A stretch of DNA of 64,000 bases from Alloyangia pacifica (GCF_020524285.1 NZ_JAIVKX010000005.1:175120-239119), one strand, 5' to 3'. Shown: positions 1-9,299, numbered from the stretch's first letter. Numbers and translations are program-made. Notes: generated by a model from the sequence alone, not told the origin.

Positions 1-1
1 C

Positions 2-775
2 GTCTATTCCCACGAGCTTCTGCACCAGCGCAACAATCTCGAGCGGCGGCTCGGGGACTGGCTGCTGGCGATGGTGCTCTATTCGCATTTCCGCTCGGAG
101 CACCTGCTTGTGCACCACCTCTGGGTCGGCACGCCGCGCGATCCGGTGACCGCGCGCTACAACGAGGGCTTCCACCGCTACTATGCGCGCGTGCTGCGCG
201 AATGCCCGGTCTCGGCCTTCCGCGCCGAGAAGAAACTGCTGGCGCGGCGCGGGCTGCCCTGGTGGCACCGGCGCAACCCGTTCTGGCTCTACCTCGTGCT
301 GCAGCTGGCGATGCTGGCGCTTGCGCTGATGCTCGGCGGCTGGGGCGGTCTGCTGCTGTTCCTGCTGCAGGCGGGGGTGGCGATCTGGCAACTCGAGCTG
401 ACCAACTACGTCGAGCATTACGCGCTGACCCGGAAATACCTCGGAGAGGGGCGCTACGAGCACGTCAGGCCGCACCATTCGTGGAACTCGGCGCATACGG
501 CGACCAATTGGCTGCTGATCAATCTTCAGCGCCATTCCGACCACCACTACAAGCCGGACCGGCGCTTTCCCCTGCTGCAGACCTACGCCGAGAGCGAGGC
601 GCCGCAGCTGCCCTACGGCTACCCGGTGATGACCATGGCGGCGATGGTGCCGCCGGTCTGGCGGCGGGTGATGAACCCGAAGGTGCGGGCTTGGCGCCGG
701 GCATGGTACCCGGAGATCGAGGACTGGTCGGAGTACAACAAGGCGCGCACGCCCCTGCCGAAGGGCTCAGTCTGA
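2..775 (+). CDS. alkB: Alkane 1-monooxygenase (AlkB family), 3' part only
   Basis: This is the C-terminal 257 residues of an integral-membrane non-haem di-iron hydroxylase; the 5' end lies outside the window and the frame is open from base 2. The conserved histidine clusters of AlkB are visible in order: HELLHQ (bases 14-31), EHLLVHH, the substrate-site motif NYVEHYAL, and LQRHSDHH near the C-terminus. A hydrophobic pair of membrane spans (WLYLVLQLAMLALALML and following) lies between the second and third clusters. The family hydroxylates terminal carbons of n-alkanes at the cytoplasmic membrane with rubredoxin as donor; no rubredoxin gene is visible here. The family call is firm, the chain-length range is unknown. 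Confidence 0.93.
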   Translation, partial: VYSHELLHQRNNLERRLGDWLLAMVLYSHFRSEHLLVHHLWVGTPRDPVTARYNEGFHRYYARVLRECPVSAFRAEKKLLARRGLPWWHRRNPFWLYLVLQLAMLALALMLGGWGGLLLFLLQAGVAIWQLELTNYVEHYALTRKYLGEGRYEHVRPHHSWNSAHTATNWLLINLQRHSDHHYKPDRRFPLLQTYAESEAPQLPYGYPVMTMAAMVPPVWRRVMNPKVRAWRRAWYPEIEDWSEYNKARTPLPKGSV

Positions 776-795
776 GGCGGGGTCTGAGGCGGAGG

Positions 796-842
796 TCGCG
801 CCGGGGGTTTCACACCCCCGGACCCCCGTGGGATATTTCCGC
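796..842. repeat. Intergenic hairpin repeat / terminator-like element
   Basis: After alkB a hairpin CGGGGGT-ttcac-ACCCCCG (802-820) is followed by GACCCCCGTGGGATATTT. The tail reads, in inverted orientation, like the AAATATCCCGGGGG segment at 6829-6843, so the two look like copies of one short interspersed hairpin family found between genes. It probably also ends the alkB transcript. Confidence 0.5.
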
Positions 843-929
843 CTAGAAGAAGGCGCGGCGCCGGCGCGGGGATTGCATTCGGCCCCTGTGCTCAGCAACA
901 TGCGCGACGAAAGTTCAATGAGGTGCGCC

Positions 930-1322
930 ATGTCGCTCGAGAAAGCCGCCCGCGCGGTGCGTGAAAACGCCTATGTCCCCTACTCGAAGTTCAAGGTCGG
1001 GGCGGCGATGCTGGCACCCTCGGGCAAGATCTATTCCGGGTGCAACGTCGAGAACGTCGCCTACCCCGAGGGCACCTGCGCCGAGGCCGGGGCGATTGCC
1101 GCGATGGTGGCCGCGGGCGAGACCGAGATCATCGAGGCCTATGTCATTGCCGATTGCGAGCACCCGCTGCCGCCCTGCGGCGGCTGCCGCCAGAAGCTCG
1201 CCGAGTTCGGCAAGTCCCACGCCAAGGTGACCCTGGCCACCACCGACGGCGCGACGCTGGAGACCACCGTCGGCGAGCTGCTGCCGGGCGCCTTCGGCAC
1301 GGGGCACATGGACCGGGCCTGA
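930..1322 (+). CDS. cdd: Cytidine deaminase
   Basis: This 130-residue protein deaminates cytidine and deoxycytidine to uridine and deoxyuridine in the cytoplasm. It has the tetrameric-type zinc site with three cysteines: C50 in the CAE motif with catalytic E52, and C83/C86 in PPCGGC. The start at 930 is chosen because GAGG sits 6 bases upstream and the family normally begins with a short helix like MSLEKAARAV; an in-frame ATG at 918 is less likely. The stop overlaps the start of deoA by one base (TGATG), so it is the first gene of a translationally coupled nucleoside salvage operon. Confidence 0.95.
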   Translation: MSLEKAARAVRENAYVPYSKFKVGAAMLAPSGKIYSGCNVENVAYPEGTCAEAGAIAAMVAAGETEIIEAYVIADCEHPLPPCGGCRQKLAEFGKSHAKVTLATTDGATLETTVGELLPGAFGTGHMDRA

Positions 1323-2611
1323 TGGATGCGCGCACGATCATCGCGGCGCTGCGCCGGGGCGAGGTGCCCTCGGACGAGGGGCTGCGCTGGTTCGCCACCG
1401 GGCTCGCCGACGGCACGGTGACCTCGGCGCAGGCCGGGGCCTTTGCCATGGGGGTCTGCCTGCGCGGTCTGCCCGAAGAGGCGCGGGCGGTGCTGACACT
1501 GGCCATGCGCGACAGCGGCCACGTGCTGCAGTGGGACCTTCCGGGCCCGGTGCTCGACAAGCATTCGACCGGCGGGGTGGGGGACTGCGTGAGCCTCGTG
1601 CTGGCGCCGATGCTGGCGGCCTGCGGCGTCTACGTGCCGATGATCTCGGGGCGCGGGCTGGGCCATACCGGCGGCACGCTGGACAAGCTCGAGGCGATCC
1701 CGGGCTATGCGACCGACCCGAGCGAGGACCGGCTGCGTGCGGTCCTGCGGGAGGCGGGCTGCGCCATCGTCTCGGCCTCGGAGGGGATCGCCCCGGCGGA
1801 CAAGCGGCTCTATGCCATCCGGGACGTCACCGCGACGGTGGAGTCGCTCGATCTCATCACCGCCTCTATCCTGTCGAAGAAACTTGCGGCGGGGCTGGAG
1901 GGGCTGGTGCTGGATGTGAAGGTGGGCTCCGGGGCCTTCATGAAGACCATGGAGGAGGCGCGGGCGCTGGCGCGCGCGCTAGTCGGCACCGCCAAGGCCG
2001 CGGGCTGCCCGACAACGGCGCTGATCACCGACATGGACCAGCCGCTCGCGGATGCGCTTGGCAATGCGCTGGAGGTGCGCGCCTCCATGGAGGTGCTGAC
2101 CGAGGCGGCTGGCGGGCCGCTGCTGGAGCTGTCCGTGGCACTGGGCGCGGAGCTGCTGGCGGGGACCGGGATCGACGGCGGCGCGGCGCGGCTGCGCGAG
2201 AGCGTTGCCAGCGGCGCCGCGGCGGAGCGCTTCGGGCACATGGTGCACGGGCTTGGCGGTCCGGTGGATTTCGTCGCGCGCTGGCGCGAGATGCTGCCGC
2301 AGGCGCCGGTGGTGATCGACGTGCCCGCGCCCGAGGCCGGGCATGTGGCGGCGATCGACGGCGAGGCGCTGGGGCTGACGGTCGTGCGGCTCGGCGGTGG
2401 CCGCGAGGTCGAGAGCGATCCGGTTGACCCTTCGGTGGGGCTGTCCCATGTGGTGCGTCTTGGCCAAAGGCTCGAGGCAGGGCAGCCCTTGGCGCGGGTC
2501 CATGCGGCAAGCGAGGATGCGGCGCGGGCGGCGGCGCGGGCGGTGCAGGCGGCGATCCGGGTCGGCGAGGTGCCGGACGCGGGGTCCCTGGTGCGGGAAA
2601 GGATCGCCTGA
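1322..2611 (+). CDS. deoA: Thymidine phosphorylase
   Basis: This 429-residue enzyme phosphorolyses thymidine and deoxyuridine to the base and 2-deoxyribose 1-phosphate. The family signature KHSTGGVGD is at residues 80-88, followed by the glycine-rich GRGLGHTGGTLDKLE segment of the phosphate and nucleoside site. The length is usual for the family. Its ATG overlaps the cdd stop and its own stop overlaps the deoB start, so expression is coupled. It feeds deoxyribose 1-phosphate to the next gene product, DeoB. Confidence 0.97.
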   Translation: MDARTIIAALRRGEVPSDEGLRWFATGLADGTVTSAQAGAFAMGVCLRGLPEEARAVLTLAMRDSGHVLQWDLPGPVLDKHSTGGVGDCVSLVLAPMLAACGVYVPMISGRGLGHTGGTLDKLEAIPGYATDPSEDRLRAVLREAGCAIVSASEGIAPADKRLYAIRDVTATVESLDLITASILSKKLAAGLEGLVLDVKVGSGAFMKTMEEARALARALVGTAKAAGCPTTALITDMDQPLADALGNALEVRASMEVLTEAAGGPLLELSVALGAELLAGTGIDGGAARLRESVASGAAAERFGHMVHGLGGPVDFVARWREMLPQAPVVIDVPAPEAGHVAAIDGEALGLTVVRLGGGREVESDPVDPSVGLSHVVRLGQRLEAGQPLARVHAASEDAARAAARAVQAAIRVGEVPDAGSLVRERIA

Positions 2612-3816
2612 TGCGGGCATTTCTTGTGGTAATGGATTCGGTGGGCATCGGCGGCGCGCCGGATGCCGCCTCCTATTTCAACGCGGGCGTGCCCGACACC
2701 GGGGCGAACACGCTGGCTCATATCGCGCAGGCCTGTGCCGAGGGGCGGGCCGAGGAGGGGCGCAGCGGGCCGCTGCACCTGCCGGTCCTGGGTGCGCTGG
2801 GGCTCGGCGCGGCCGTGCGGCTGGCCAGCGACGACGCGGTGCCGGGGCTCGCGGCGGATCCTTCGGGACTCTGGGGCGCGGCCTCCGAAAGCTCGAGGGG
2901 CAAGGACACCCCCTCGGGACATTGGGAGCTGGCGGGGCTGCCGGTGCCCTGGGACTGGCACTATTTCCCGGTCGAGCAGCCGGTCTTCCCGGCGGAGCTG
3001 CTGGCGGAGGTCTGCGAGATCGCCGGTGTGGACGGCACGCTGGCCAATTGCCACGGCTCGGGCACGGTGATGCTCGAGCAGTTTGGCGAGGAGCACCAGC
3101 GTAGCGGATGGCCGATCTGCTACACCTCCGCCGACAGCGTCTTTCAGATCGCCGCGCATGAAGAGAGCTTCGGGCTGGATCGCCTGCTGGACCTCTGCGG
3201 GAAGATCGCCCCGACCCTGCACGAGATGAAAGTGGGCCGGGTCATCGCGCGGCCCTTCGTGGGCGCGCCGGGCAGCTACAAGCGCACCGCCAACCGCCAC
3301 GACTACGCGATCATGCCGCCGCAGCCGATCCTCACCAACTGGGTGCAGGATGCCGGGCGCCGGGTCTACGCCATCGGCAAGATCGGCGACATCTTCTCGA
3401 TGCAGGGCATCGACGAGGTGCGCAAGGGCGAGGACGCCACGCTCATGCGCCACCTGTCCGATCTGGTGGAGGAGGCTGAGGAGGGCTCGCTCACCTTCGC
3501 CAATTTCGTCGAGTTCGACAGCCTCTACGGGCACCGCCGCGACGTCTCGGGCTACGCGCGGGCGCTGGAGTGGTTCGACGCCGAGCTGGGCCGGCTGCTG
3601 CCGCGCCTGCGCGACGGCGACCTGCTGCTGATCACCGCCGATCACGGCAATGACCCCACGTGGGTCGGCACGGATCACACCCGGGAGCGCGTTCCGGTGC
3701 TTGTGCACGGGCGCGGGGCAGGGCACATCGGGCAGATCGCATTCGCCGATGTGGCGGCAAGTATCGCGGCGCACCTGCGGGTGCCCGCGCAAGGACCGGG
3801 AAGGAGCTTCCTTTGA
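2611..3816 (+). CDS. deoB: Phosphopentomutase
   Basis: This 401-residue alkaline-phosphatase-superfamily mutase interconverts (deoxy)ribose 1-phosphate and 5-phosphate. The N-terminal metal-binding motif MDSVGIGGAPDA and the cap-to-core segment DTGANTLAHI are intact, SSRGKDTPSGHWE contains the phospho-acceptor threonine, and ITADHGNDPTW carries the C-terminal metal ligands. It overlaps deoA at the start and the TTG start of add at the end. It links nucleoside breakdown to the pentose phosphate pool; no deoC aldolase is visible nearby. Confidence 0.97.
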   Translation: MRAFLVVMDSVGIGGAPDAASYFNAGVPDTGANTLAHIAQACAEGRAEEGRSGPLHLPVLGALGLGAAVRLASDDAVPGLAADPSGLWGAASESSRGKDTPSGHWELAGLPVPWDWHYFPVEQPVFPAELLAEVCEIAGVDGTLANCHGSGTVMLEQFGEEHQRSGWPICYTSADSVFQIAAHEESFGLDRLLDLCGKIAPTLHEMKVGRVIARPFVGAPGSYKRTANRHDYAIMPPQPILTNWVQDAGRRVYAIGKIGDIFSMQGIDEVRKGEDATLMRHLSDLVEEAEEGSLTFANFVEFDSLYGHRRDVSGYARALEWFDAELGRLLPRLRDGDLLLITADHGNDPTWVGTDHTRERVPVLVHGRGAGHIGQIAFADVAASIAAHLRVPAQGPGRSFL

Positions 3817-4835
3817 GAGACCCAAGAGACCACGACGAGGAAAGCCTGCACCGGATCAAGGGGCTGCCCAAGGTCGAACTGCACCTGCACATCGAGGGCG
3901 CGGCTCCCCCGTCCTTCATCCGCGGGCTGGCGCAGGAGAAGAACGTGCGGCTCGACGGCATCTTCGCCGCGGACGGGTCGTACATCTACCGCGACTTCCT
4001 GCAATTCCTCGAGGTTTACGAGGCGGCGACCTCGGTGCTGAAATCGCCCGAGGATTATGCCCGGCTGACCTCTGCCGTGCTCGAGGAATGCGCGGCGAAC
4101 GGTGTGATTTACGCCGAGACCTTCATTTCTCCCGACTTCTGCGGCGGCGGCGATCTGGGCGCCTGGCGTGAGTACCTGCATGCTATGCAGGACGCGGCGG
4201 ACCGCGCCGAGCGCGACATGGGCATCACCCTGCGCGGCGTGGTCACCTGCGTGCGCCACTTCGGCCCCGAGAAGGCCAAGGCCGCGGCGCTCTGCGCCGC
4301 CGAGACCGCGGGTGACTGGATTTGCGGCTTCGGCATGGGCGGCGACGAGAACCGCGGCGAGCAGCGCGACTTCGCCTACAGCTTCGACATGGCGCGCGAG
4401 GCCGGGCTGCGGCTGACCACCCATGCGGGCGAATGGCGCGGACCCGCGGAAGTGCGCCGGGCGATCGAGGATCTCGGGGTCGAGCGCATCGGCCACGGTG
4501 TGCGCGCCATCGAGGATCCGGGGCTGGTCGAGCTGATCGCCGAGCGCGGCATCACGCTCGAGGTCTGCCCCGGCTCCAACGTGCGGCTCGGGGTCTACCC
4601 GGCGCTTGCGGCGCACCCGATCCAGAAGCTGCGCGACCGGGGGGCAAAGGTCACCGTGTCCACCGACGACCCGCCGTTCTTCCATTCCACCATGGTGCAG
4701 GAATACGAAAACCTTGCACGCACCTTCGGATGGGAGGAAGAGGACTTCATCGAGATTGCCAAGACCTCCGCGAACGCGGCCTTCTGTTCGGCCGGGACGC
4801 GCGAGGCGCTGCTGAAGAGACTGGAGAGCGCATGA
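3813..4835 (+). CDS. add: Adenosine deaminase
   Basis: This amidohydrolase converts adenosine or deoxyadenosine to (deoxy)inosine. The zinc-ligand pair H24/H26 is in ELHLHIEGA, followed by THAGE with the catalytic glutamate, RIGHG with the catalytic histidine, and STDDPPFF with the last metal ligand. The chosen start is a TTG at 3813 that overlaps the deoB TGA; AAGGAG lies 6 bases upstream at 3801-3806, and translation there gives the expected 340-residue length. No ATG start exists close by in frame. Adenine deaminases share the fold, but the nucleoside operon favours adenosine. Confidence 0.93.
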   Translation: MRDPRDHDEESLHRIKGLPKVELHLHIEGAAPPSFIRGLAQEKNVRLDGIFAADGSYIYRDFLQFLEVYEAATSVLKSPEDYARLTSAVLEECAANGVIYAETFISPDFCGGGDLGAWREYLHAMQDAADRAERDMGITLRGVVTCVRHFGPEKAKAAALCAAETAGDWICGFGMGGDENRGEQRDFAYSFDMAREAGLRLTTHAGEWRGPAEVRRAIEDLGVERIGHGVRAIEDPGLVELIAERGITLEVCPGSNVRLGVYPALAAHPIQKLRDRGAKVTVSTDDPPFFHSTMVQEYENLARTFGWEEEDFIEIAKTSANAAFCSAGTREALLKRLESA

Positions 4836-5461
4836 AACACCTGACCGTCGTCGATCACCCGCTGGTGCAGCACAAGCTCACGCTGATGCGCGAGAAGGAC
4901 ACCTCCACGGCCTCCTTCCGCCAGCTGCTGCGCGAGATTTCCCTGCTGCTGGCCTATGAGGTCACCCGCGAGCTGCCGGTCACCACCAAGCACATCGAGA
5001 CGCCGATGTGCGAGATGGCGGCCCCGACCATCGAGGGCAAGAAGCTGGCGCTGGTGTCGATCCTGCGCGCCGGCAACGGGCTGCTCGACGGCATTCTCGA
5101 GCTGATCCCCGCCGCGCGCGTCGGCTTCGTCGGGCTCTACCGCGACGAGGAGACGCTGGAGCCGGTGCAATATTACTTCAAGGTGCCCAAGAACCTCGAG
5201 GACCGCACGGTGATCGCCGTCGATCCGATGCTGGCGACGGGCAATTCCTCGGTCGCGGCGATCGACCTGCTGAAGCAGGCGGGCGCGAAGAACGTGATCT
5301 TCCTGTGCCTGCTCGCCTCGCCCGAGGGCGTCAAGCGCATGGAAGAGGCGCATCCCGACGTGCCGATCATCACCGCGGCGCTCGACGAGAAGCTCAACGA
5401 AAAGGGCTACATCGTTCCGGGACTAGGGGATGCGGGCGACCGCATGTTCGGCACAAAATAA
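4832..5461 (+). CDS. upp: Uracil phosphoribosyltransferase
   Basis: This 209-residue enzyme salvages uracil with PRPP to give UMP. The start [16 protein letters not shown] is typical of Upp, the PRPP-binding loop appears as [12 protein letters not shown] and the uracil-site tail as [12 protein letters not shown]. The ATG overlaps the add stop (ATGA), so it is the last gene of the cdd-deoA-deoB-add-upp operon and captures the uracil released upstream by deamination and phosphorolysis. Confidence 0.97.
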   Translation: MKHLTVVDHPLVQHKLTLMREKDTSTASFRQLLREISLLLAYEVTRELPVTTKHIETPMCEMAAPTIEGKKLALVSILRAGNGLLDGILELIPAARVGFVGLYRDEETLEPVQYYFKVPKNLEDRTVIAVDPMLATGNSSVAAIDLLKQAGAKNVIFLCLLASPEGVKRMEEAHPDVPIITAALDEKLNEKGYIVPGLGDAGDRMFGTK

Positions 5462-5479
5462 GCCCCCTCAACGCTTTAC

Positions 5480-5516
5480 AGCTGCGCGGCGCTCATGCAA
5501 TGCTTGCCGCGCAGCT
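5480..5516 (+). terminator. Hairpin ending the nucleoside salvage operon
   Basis: A perfect 11-bp inverted repeat, AGCTGCGCGGC (5480-5490) and GCCGCGCAGCT (5506-5516), with a 15-base loop lies just after upp. There is only a weak pyrimidine tail (TCCT), so it may act as a Rho-linked or mRNA-protecting hairpin rather than a strong intrinsic terminator. Confidence 0.45.
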
Positions 5517-5530
5517 TCCTGGGGGGCGAC

Positions 5531-6808
5531 ATGCGTATCAAGGTTCCGGCGAGTCTCGCCATTCTGGCTCTGGGCACGGCGATCGGCCCTGCCTTCATTG
5601 GCGCCCCCGTGCTGGCGCAGCGGATCGACACGATCAGCGATCCGGCGGAAGTGCCCCCGGCCAGCTATACCGCGTCGCAATATGTCGACAGCCGCGGCTG
5701 CGTGTTCGTCCGGGCCGGTTTCGATGATGCGGTGATCTGGGTGCCGCGGGTCAGCCGCGCCGGCGAGCCGGTCTGCGGCTATGCGCCGAGCCTGTCGGGT
5801 CAGAGCCGGACCGCGACCGCAACGCCCCAGACCGCCCCGGCAGCGCCGGCCGAGCCCGCTCCTGCGCCCGCCCGCACCGCAACCGCCCGGCCCGCGCCGA
5901 CACCTGCGCCGGCGCCCACCACTCGCAGTAGCCAGCCGATGACCACCGTGGCCTCGACGCCCGCGCCCGTGGTCAAGGCCCTGGCCTCCAAGCCACCCGC
6001 CGCCCCGGCACCGCGCGTCGTGGCGCGCGTGCCCGCGCAACATGCGGCCCCGGCCCCCGCAGCACCGGCGAGCGGGCTCATCGGCGGCGCCTGCGCGCCC
6101 GGCTTCAGCGGCGAGATCGTCAGCAATGGCCGCACCGTGCGCTGCGGGCCCCAGACCGCGCCCTATGCGACCGAGGTGCGCCGGGGCGAGGCGCCGGCGC
6201 CGGGCAAGAACGTCTATTACAACCAGGGCGGCGGCGTCGGCAGCTGGCAGGACGGCAAACTGATGGTGCCCGGTGGCACCCGCATCCTGCCGCGCCATGT
6301 CTACGAGGACGGCCCGGCGGAGCGGACCATTGTCCCCTCCGGCTATCGCCCGGCCTGGGAGGATGACCGGCTCAACCCGCATCGCGCGCTGCAGACGGTC
6401 AAGGGCTACTACGACACCCAGCGCGTCTGGACCCACGAGGTGCCCTATGCCTCGACCGCCGGAACCGTGGCCACCGCGGTGGCGCCGCGGGTGCGTTTCG
6501 AGGGCGATCCGGCGCTGAAGCCTGCGCCGTCGACGACCGGGAGCTCCGTCGTCGCGGTGGCTTCCGACAGTGCCTCGGACGATAGCGGGGCGCTGCGCTA
6601 CGTGCAGATCGGAGCGTTCAGCACGGCGGCGAAGGCCGCGGATGCCAGCCGCCGCCTGCAGGCGGCCGGCTTGCCGGTGCAGGAGCTTCTGCGCAAGTCC
6701 GACGGCATGCGCCGCCTGCGTGTCGGCCCCTACGCCGACGACCGCGCGGCGCAGATCGCCTTGGCCAAGGTCCGCGCCACGGGCTATCAGGCGGCAAGCC
6801 TGCGCTGA
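5531..6808 (+). CDS. Exported SPOR-domain protein
   Basis: This 425-residue protein begins with a signal peptide (about residues 1-31, ending AGAPVLAQ-like in GAPVLAQR). A cysteine-containing N-terminal region is followed by a long Ala/Pro/Thr low-complexity linker (about residues 95-190) and a C-terminal SPOR domain (about 350-425, starting LRYVQIGAFSTAAKA). SPOR domains bind denuded septal peptidoglycan, so a role in the periplasm at the division site or in cell-wall remodelling is likely. The start ATG at 5531 follows a G-rich stretch. The middle part is not recognised. Confidence 0.85.
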   Translation: MRIKVPASLAILALGTAIGPAFIGAPVLAQRIDTISDPAEVPPASYTASQYVDSRGCVFVRAGFDDAVIWVPRVSRAGEPVCGYAPSLSGQSRTATATPQTAPAAPAEPAPAPARTATARPAPTPAPAPTTRSSQPMTTVASTPAPVVKALASKPPAAPAPRVVARVPAQHAAPAPAAPASGLIGGACAPGFSGEIVSNGRTVRCGPQTAPYATEVRRGEAPAPGKNVYYNQGGGVGSWQDGKLMVPGGTRILPRHVYEDGPAERTIVPSGYRPAWEDDRLNPHRALQTVKGYYDTQRVWTHEVPYASTAGTVATAVAPRVRFEGDPALKPAPSTTGSSVVAVASDSASDDSGALRYVQIGAFSTAAKAADASRRLQAAGLPVQELLRKSDGMRRLRVGPYADDRAAQIALAKVRATGYQAASLR

Positions 6809-6828
6809 TCGCGCCCGTCAGCTAGACA

Positions 6829-6876
6829 GAAATATCCCGGGGGAGGCCGCGTCAGCGGACGGGGGCAGCGCCCCCT
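6829..6876. repeat. Intergenic hairpin repeat, inverted copy
   Basis: AAATATCCCGGGGG at 6829-6843 mirrors the tail of the element at 796-842, and a GGGGGC-AGC-GCCCCC type hairpin follows at 6861-6875. It lies between two convergent genes (stops at 6808 and 7074) and probably serves as a bidirectional terminator. The rest of 6877-7073 shows no gene. Confidence 0.45.
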
Positions 6877-7073
6877 GCCACCTCGATATTTGCCACCCAA
6901 GGGTCCCGAGGGGCCGCGATAGTCGCAGGCGGCGCAGGCAAACATCGGCTGGGCAGCGCCCCCTCATGCCTGTCAAGCTGGCTTGCCTGTCGAACTGGCC
7001 ATGCCGCGGCCAGGGTCTTCACAGGTCAGGGCCTTAGAAGGTCAGGGTAGCCAATTTCTCGCTCATTAGGGCC

Positions 7074-8099
7074 TCAGCCGCCGCAGATTCCCTGCAACCG
7101 CACCCAGTCCGCATCGCTCAGCACCGGCACGCTGCCCTCGGCGGCGCGGGGGTCGCCCTCGACCAGCGGCAGCACGGCTTCGCCGGTGATGTCGCGGGCG
7201 TAGGCATAGGGCGAACTGCGCAGCTCGATCTTCGCGAAGCCGGCCAGCAGCGCGTCGGTGGGGACGGGGGTCTGCGGGCGTGTCAGCAGCTCCTCGGCGT
7301 AGCTCTCGAGCGTGCCGCGCGGCAGCGAGCCGGTGGTCAGCAGCTTGAGGCTCGACCAGAGGCCCGCGTGGCGCAGCAGGTCGCCGAGCGGGTCGGATTG
7401 CTTCGCCCGCAGCGACTCGGCGAGGATGTAGCCCGCCGCCACGTCCGGGTCCTCGTAGTCTTCGAGCAGATCGCCGCTGACGAGGATGATGCCGCCCGGC
7501 AGATGCGCCGTGTCGCGCACGCCGTCGCGCAGCACCACGAGATCGCCGCGCCGCGCTTCGCCGAGCACGCGGGTGGCAAGGTGGCGCAGCGGGCGCTGCG
7601 CCTCGCTGGTGCCGCAGGGACGCCCCGAGACGCGGGCGATCTGGCTGAGCAGCGCCTGGCCGATCTCGACCCGTTTGGCCCGGGGCACGACGCGTTCGGC
7701 ATGGTCCAGCAGCGCCCCCGGCAGCCAGAGCAGCACCCCGGCGGCAACCAGCGCGGCGATCACGGAGATCATGCGCAGGCGCAGCTTGCCGGGCTTGGGA
7801 CGGCGCCGCTCGATGTCGCGCAGCACGCGGTCGATGGCGTCGATCATCGTGCTCTCGTCCTCGGCCAGCTCCAGCGTCTCGCCGGGATCGCCATCGGGAT
7901 GGTAGAGCGCCGGGCTGCGGCCCTTGTTGGCGCGCACCACGGCGGCCATCGACCAATGCGAGAGCGCGCGGCCGGAGATGTCCGAGACGGTGAGCGTGGC
8001 ATCGCCCATCGACAGGATCACCTCGCGCCGCTGCGCATCCGGCTCGGGCCGCCAGAGCGCGGTGGCTTCGAGGCGCTGGTACTCCTTGAGGGCTGTCAT
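7074..8099 (-). CDS. Single-pass membrane protein resembling a degenerate M48 peptidase
   Basis: This 341-residue protein has a cytosolic N-terminal part, one membrane span (about residues 122-140, MISVIAALVAAGVLLWLPGA), and a C-terminal domain. The C-terminal domain contains HLPGGIILVSGDLLEDYEDP followed by AAGYILAES. M48 metallopeptidases carry a very similar LPGGxIxVxxGLL segment followed by the zinc motif HExxH, but here the position reads AESLR, so the zinc site appears lost. The start at 8099 gives MTALKEYQRLEA. The function is unknown; a non-catalytic chaperone or regulatory role is only inference. Confidence 0.6.
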   Translation of the reverse strand: MTALKEYQRLEATALWRPEPDAQRREVILSMGDATLTVSDISGRALSHWSMAAVVRANKGRSPALYHPDGDPGETLELAEDESTMIDAIDRVLRDIERRRPKPGKLRLRMISVIAALVAAGVLLWLPGALLDHAERVVPRAKRVEIGQALLSQIARVSGRPCGTSEAQRPLRHLATRVLGEARRGDLVVLRDGVRDTAHLPGGIILVSGDLLEDYEDPDVAAGYILAESLRAKQSDPLGDLLRHAGLWSSLKLLTTGSLPRGTLESYAEELLTRPQTPVPTDALLAGFAKIELRSSPYAYARDITGEAVLPLVEGDPRAAEGSVPVLSDADWVRLQGICGG

Positions 8100-8339
8100 G
8101 CTCGGGGTGCGTTCTCGGGGCGATCTTCGGGGGCGTTTCTGCGGCGCTTTTCCGGGCCGAAGGGCCCGCTGCTCTGCCTGTACTCCGCCTCTGCTTAGCA
8201 AGCTCCCCGCGCAGGAGCAATCGCTGCCGCGCGGCACGGCGTTCACGTCGCGCCGCGATGCGGTCACGGTTGCGAAAAAGACGCGTCCGGCAGGGCTTGC
8301 AGATGTTCAGCCCCGCGACCGGAGGCTAGGGTCGGCGAC

Positions 8340-8987
8340 ATGATCATCTCGGCCGGCCGCAATTACATCTTCGTGCATATCCCCAAGACCGGGGGCAGCT
8401 CGCTGGCGCGGGCGCTGGAGGCACGCGCGCAGCGCGACGACATCCTGATCGGCGACACGCCGAAGGCGCTGAAGCGCAAGGCGCGGCTGAAGGGGCTGAC
8501 CCCGCGCGGGCGGCTCTGGAAGCATTCCACGCTGGCCGATATCGACGGCATACTGACCCCGGGCGAGATCGCCGGGATGCGCCGTGTCGCGCTGGTGCGC
8601 AACCCGTGGGACCGGATGGTGAGCTATTACCACTGGCTGCGTGTGCAGAGCTTCGATCACCCGGCGGTGCGCCTGTCGCAGGCGCTCGATTTCGCGCCTT
8701 TCGTGCTGCACCCGCAGACCACGGCGAGCCTGAGCGCCTGGCCCAGCTCGCGCTACCTGAGCGATGTCAGCGGGGCGGACCGCGGCGACATCTGGCTGCG
8801 GCTCGAGCATCTGTCCGAGGACCTCGCCCCCTTCGAGGCGCATCTCGGGTTCCGTCTCGAGGTGGGGCACGAGAACGCCTCGGAGCGTCGCCGCGACTAC
8901 CGGGGCTACTACAACGCGCGGACCGTGGACCACGTCGCGCGGATCTGCGCCGAGGATATCTGGCGCTTTGGCTATAGCTTCGACTGA
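8340..8987 (+). CDS. Sulfotransferase family protein
   Basis: This 215-residue cytoplasmic protein has the two PAPS-binding motifs of the Sulfotransfer_2 type. FVHIPKTGGSSL near residue 12 is the 5'-phosphosulfate loop and RNPWDRMVSYYHW near residue 87 is the 3'-phosphate site. Such enzymes transfer sulfate from PAPS to carbohydrate or small acceptors, and in roseobacters they often modify surface polysaccharide. It stands alone between divergent and convergent neighbours, so the acceptor cannot be inferred. Confidence 0.85.
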   Translation: MIISAGRNYIFVHIPKTGGSSLARALEARAQRDDILIGDTPKALKRKARLKGLTPRGRLWKHSTLADIDGILTPGEIAGMRRVALVRNPWDRMVSYYHWLRVQSFDHPAVRLSQALDFAPFVLHPQTTASLSAWPSSRYLSDVSGADRGDIWLRLEHLSEDLAPFEAHLGFRLEVGHENASERRRDYRGYYNARTVDHVARICAEDIWRFGYSFD

Positions 8988-9044
8988 GGGGACGGTGCCG
9001 GGTTTATGGCTCCGGTTTGGGAAATTATGCCAAGTTAAAGGCGA

Positions 9045-9071
9045 TTAACCATTTCGTTAACCATTTGTTAA
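9045..9071. promoter_or_regulatory. Candidate CtrA-binding box
   Basis: TTAACCATTTG-TTAA at 9057-9071 matches the CtrA consensus TTAA-N7-TTAA, and another TTAACCATTT half-site sits 12 bases upstream at 9045. It lies in the 312-base gap 8988-9299 between two genes that converge on it, where no convincing coding sequence is visible. If the box is real, it may drive an unseen small RNA or small gene, or be one of the chromosomal CtrA sites not tied to a promoter. The rest of the gap shows nothing recognisable. Confidence 0.4.
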
Positions 9072-9299
9072 TGTCTTGGCGATTTGACTGGGCCCACGGT
9101 CGCAACCTCGTCTACTGGCGGCCGTGCCAGGGGGTGAACCGCTCCTATGATCGTTTCCGTTTTCTGTATGCTGGCAAGCATTTGATCTTGGTTCGGGTAC
9201 ACCCTCTGGCGCTTTTTGATCCCCGCCGAACTTGCTCCGATACTGCGGCTTCCAACCGCTCCGTGGCCGACCTGAGCGGCAGCGATCCGTCTCCATGCG

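Noticed and set aside
1810..3825. Long minus-strand open frame opposite deoA and deoB
   Set aside because: It lies antisense to two clear enzymes, and its protein is rich in His, Arg and Pro as expected for a shadow frame in GC-rich DNA. No family features were seen.
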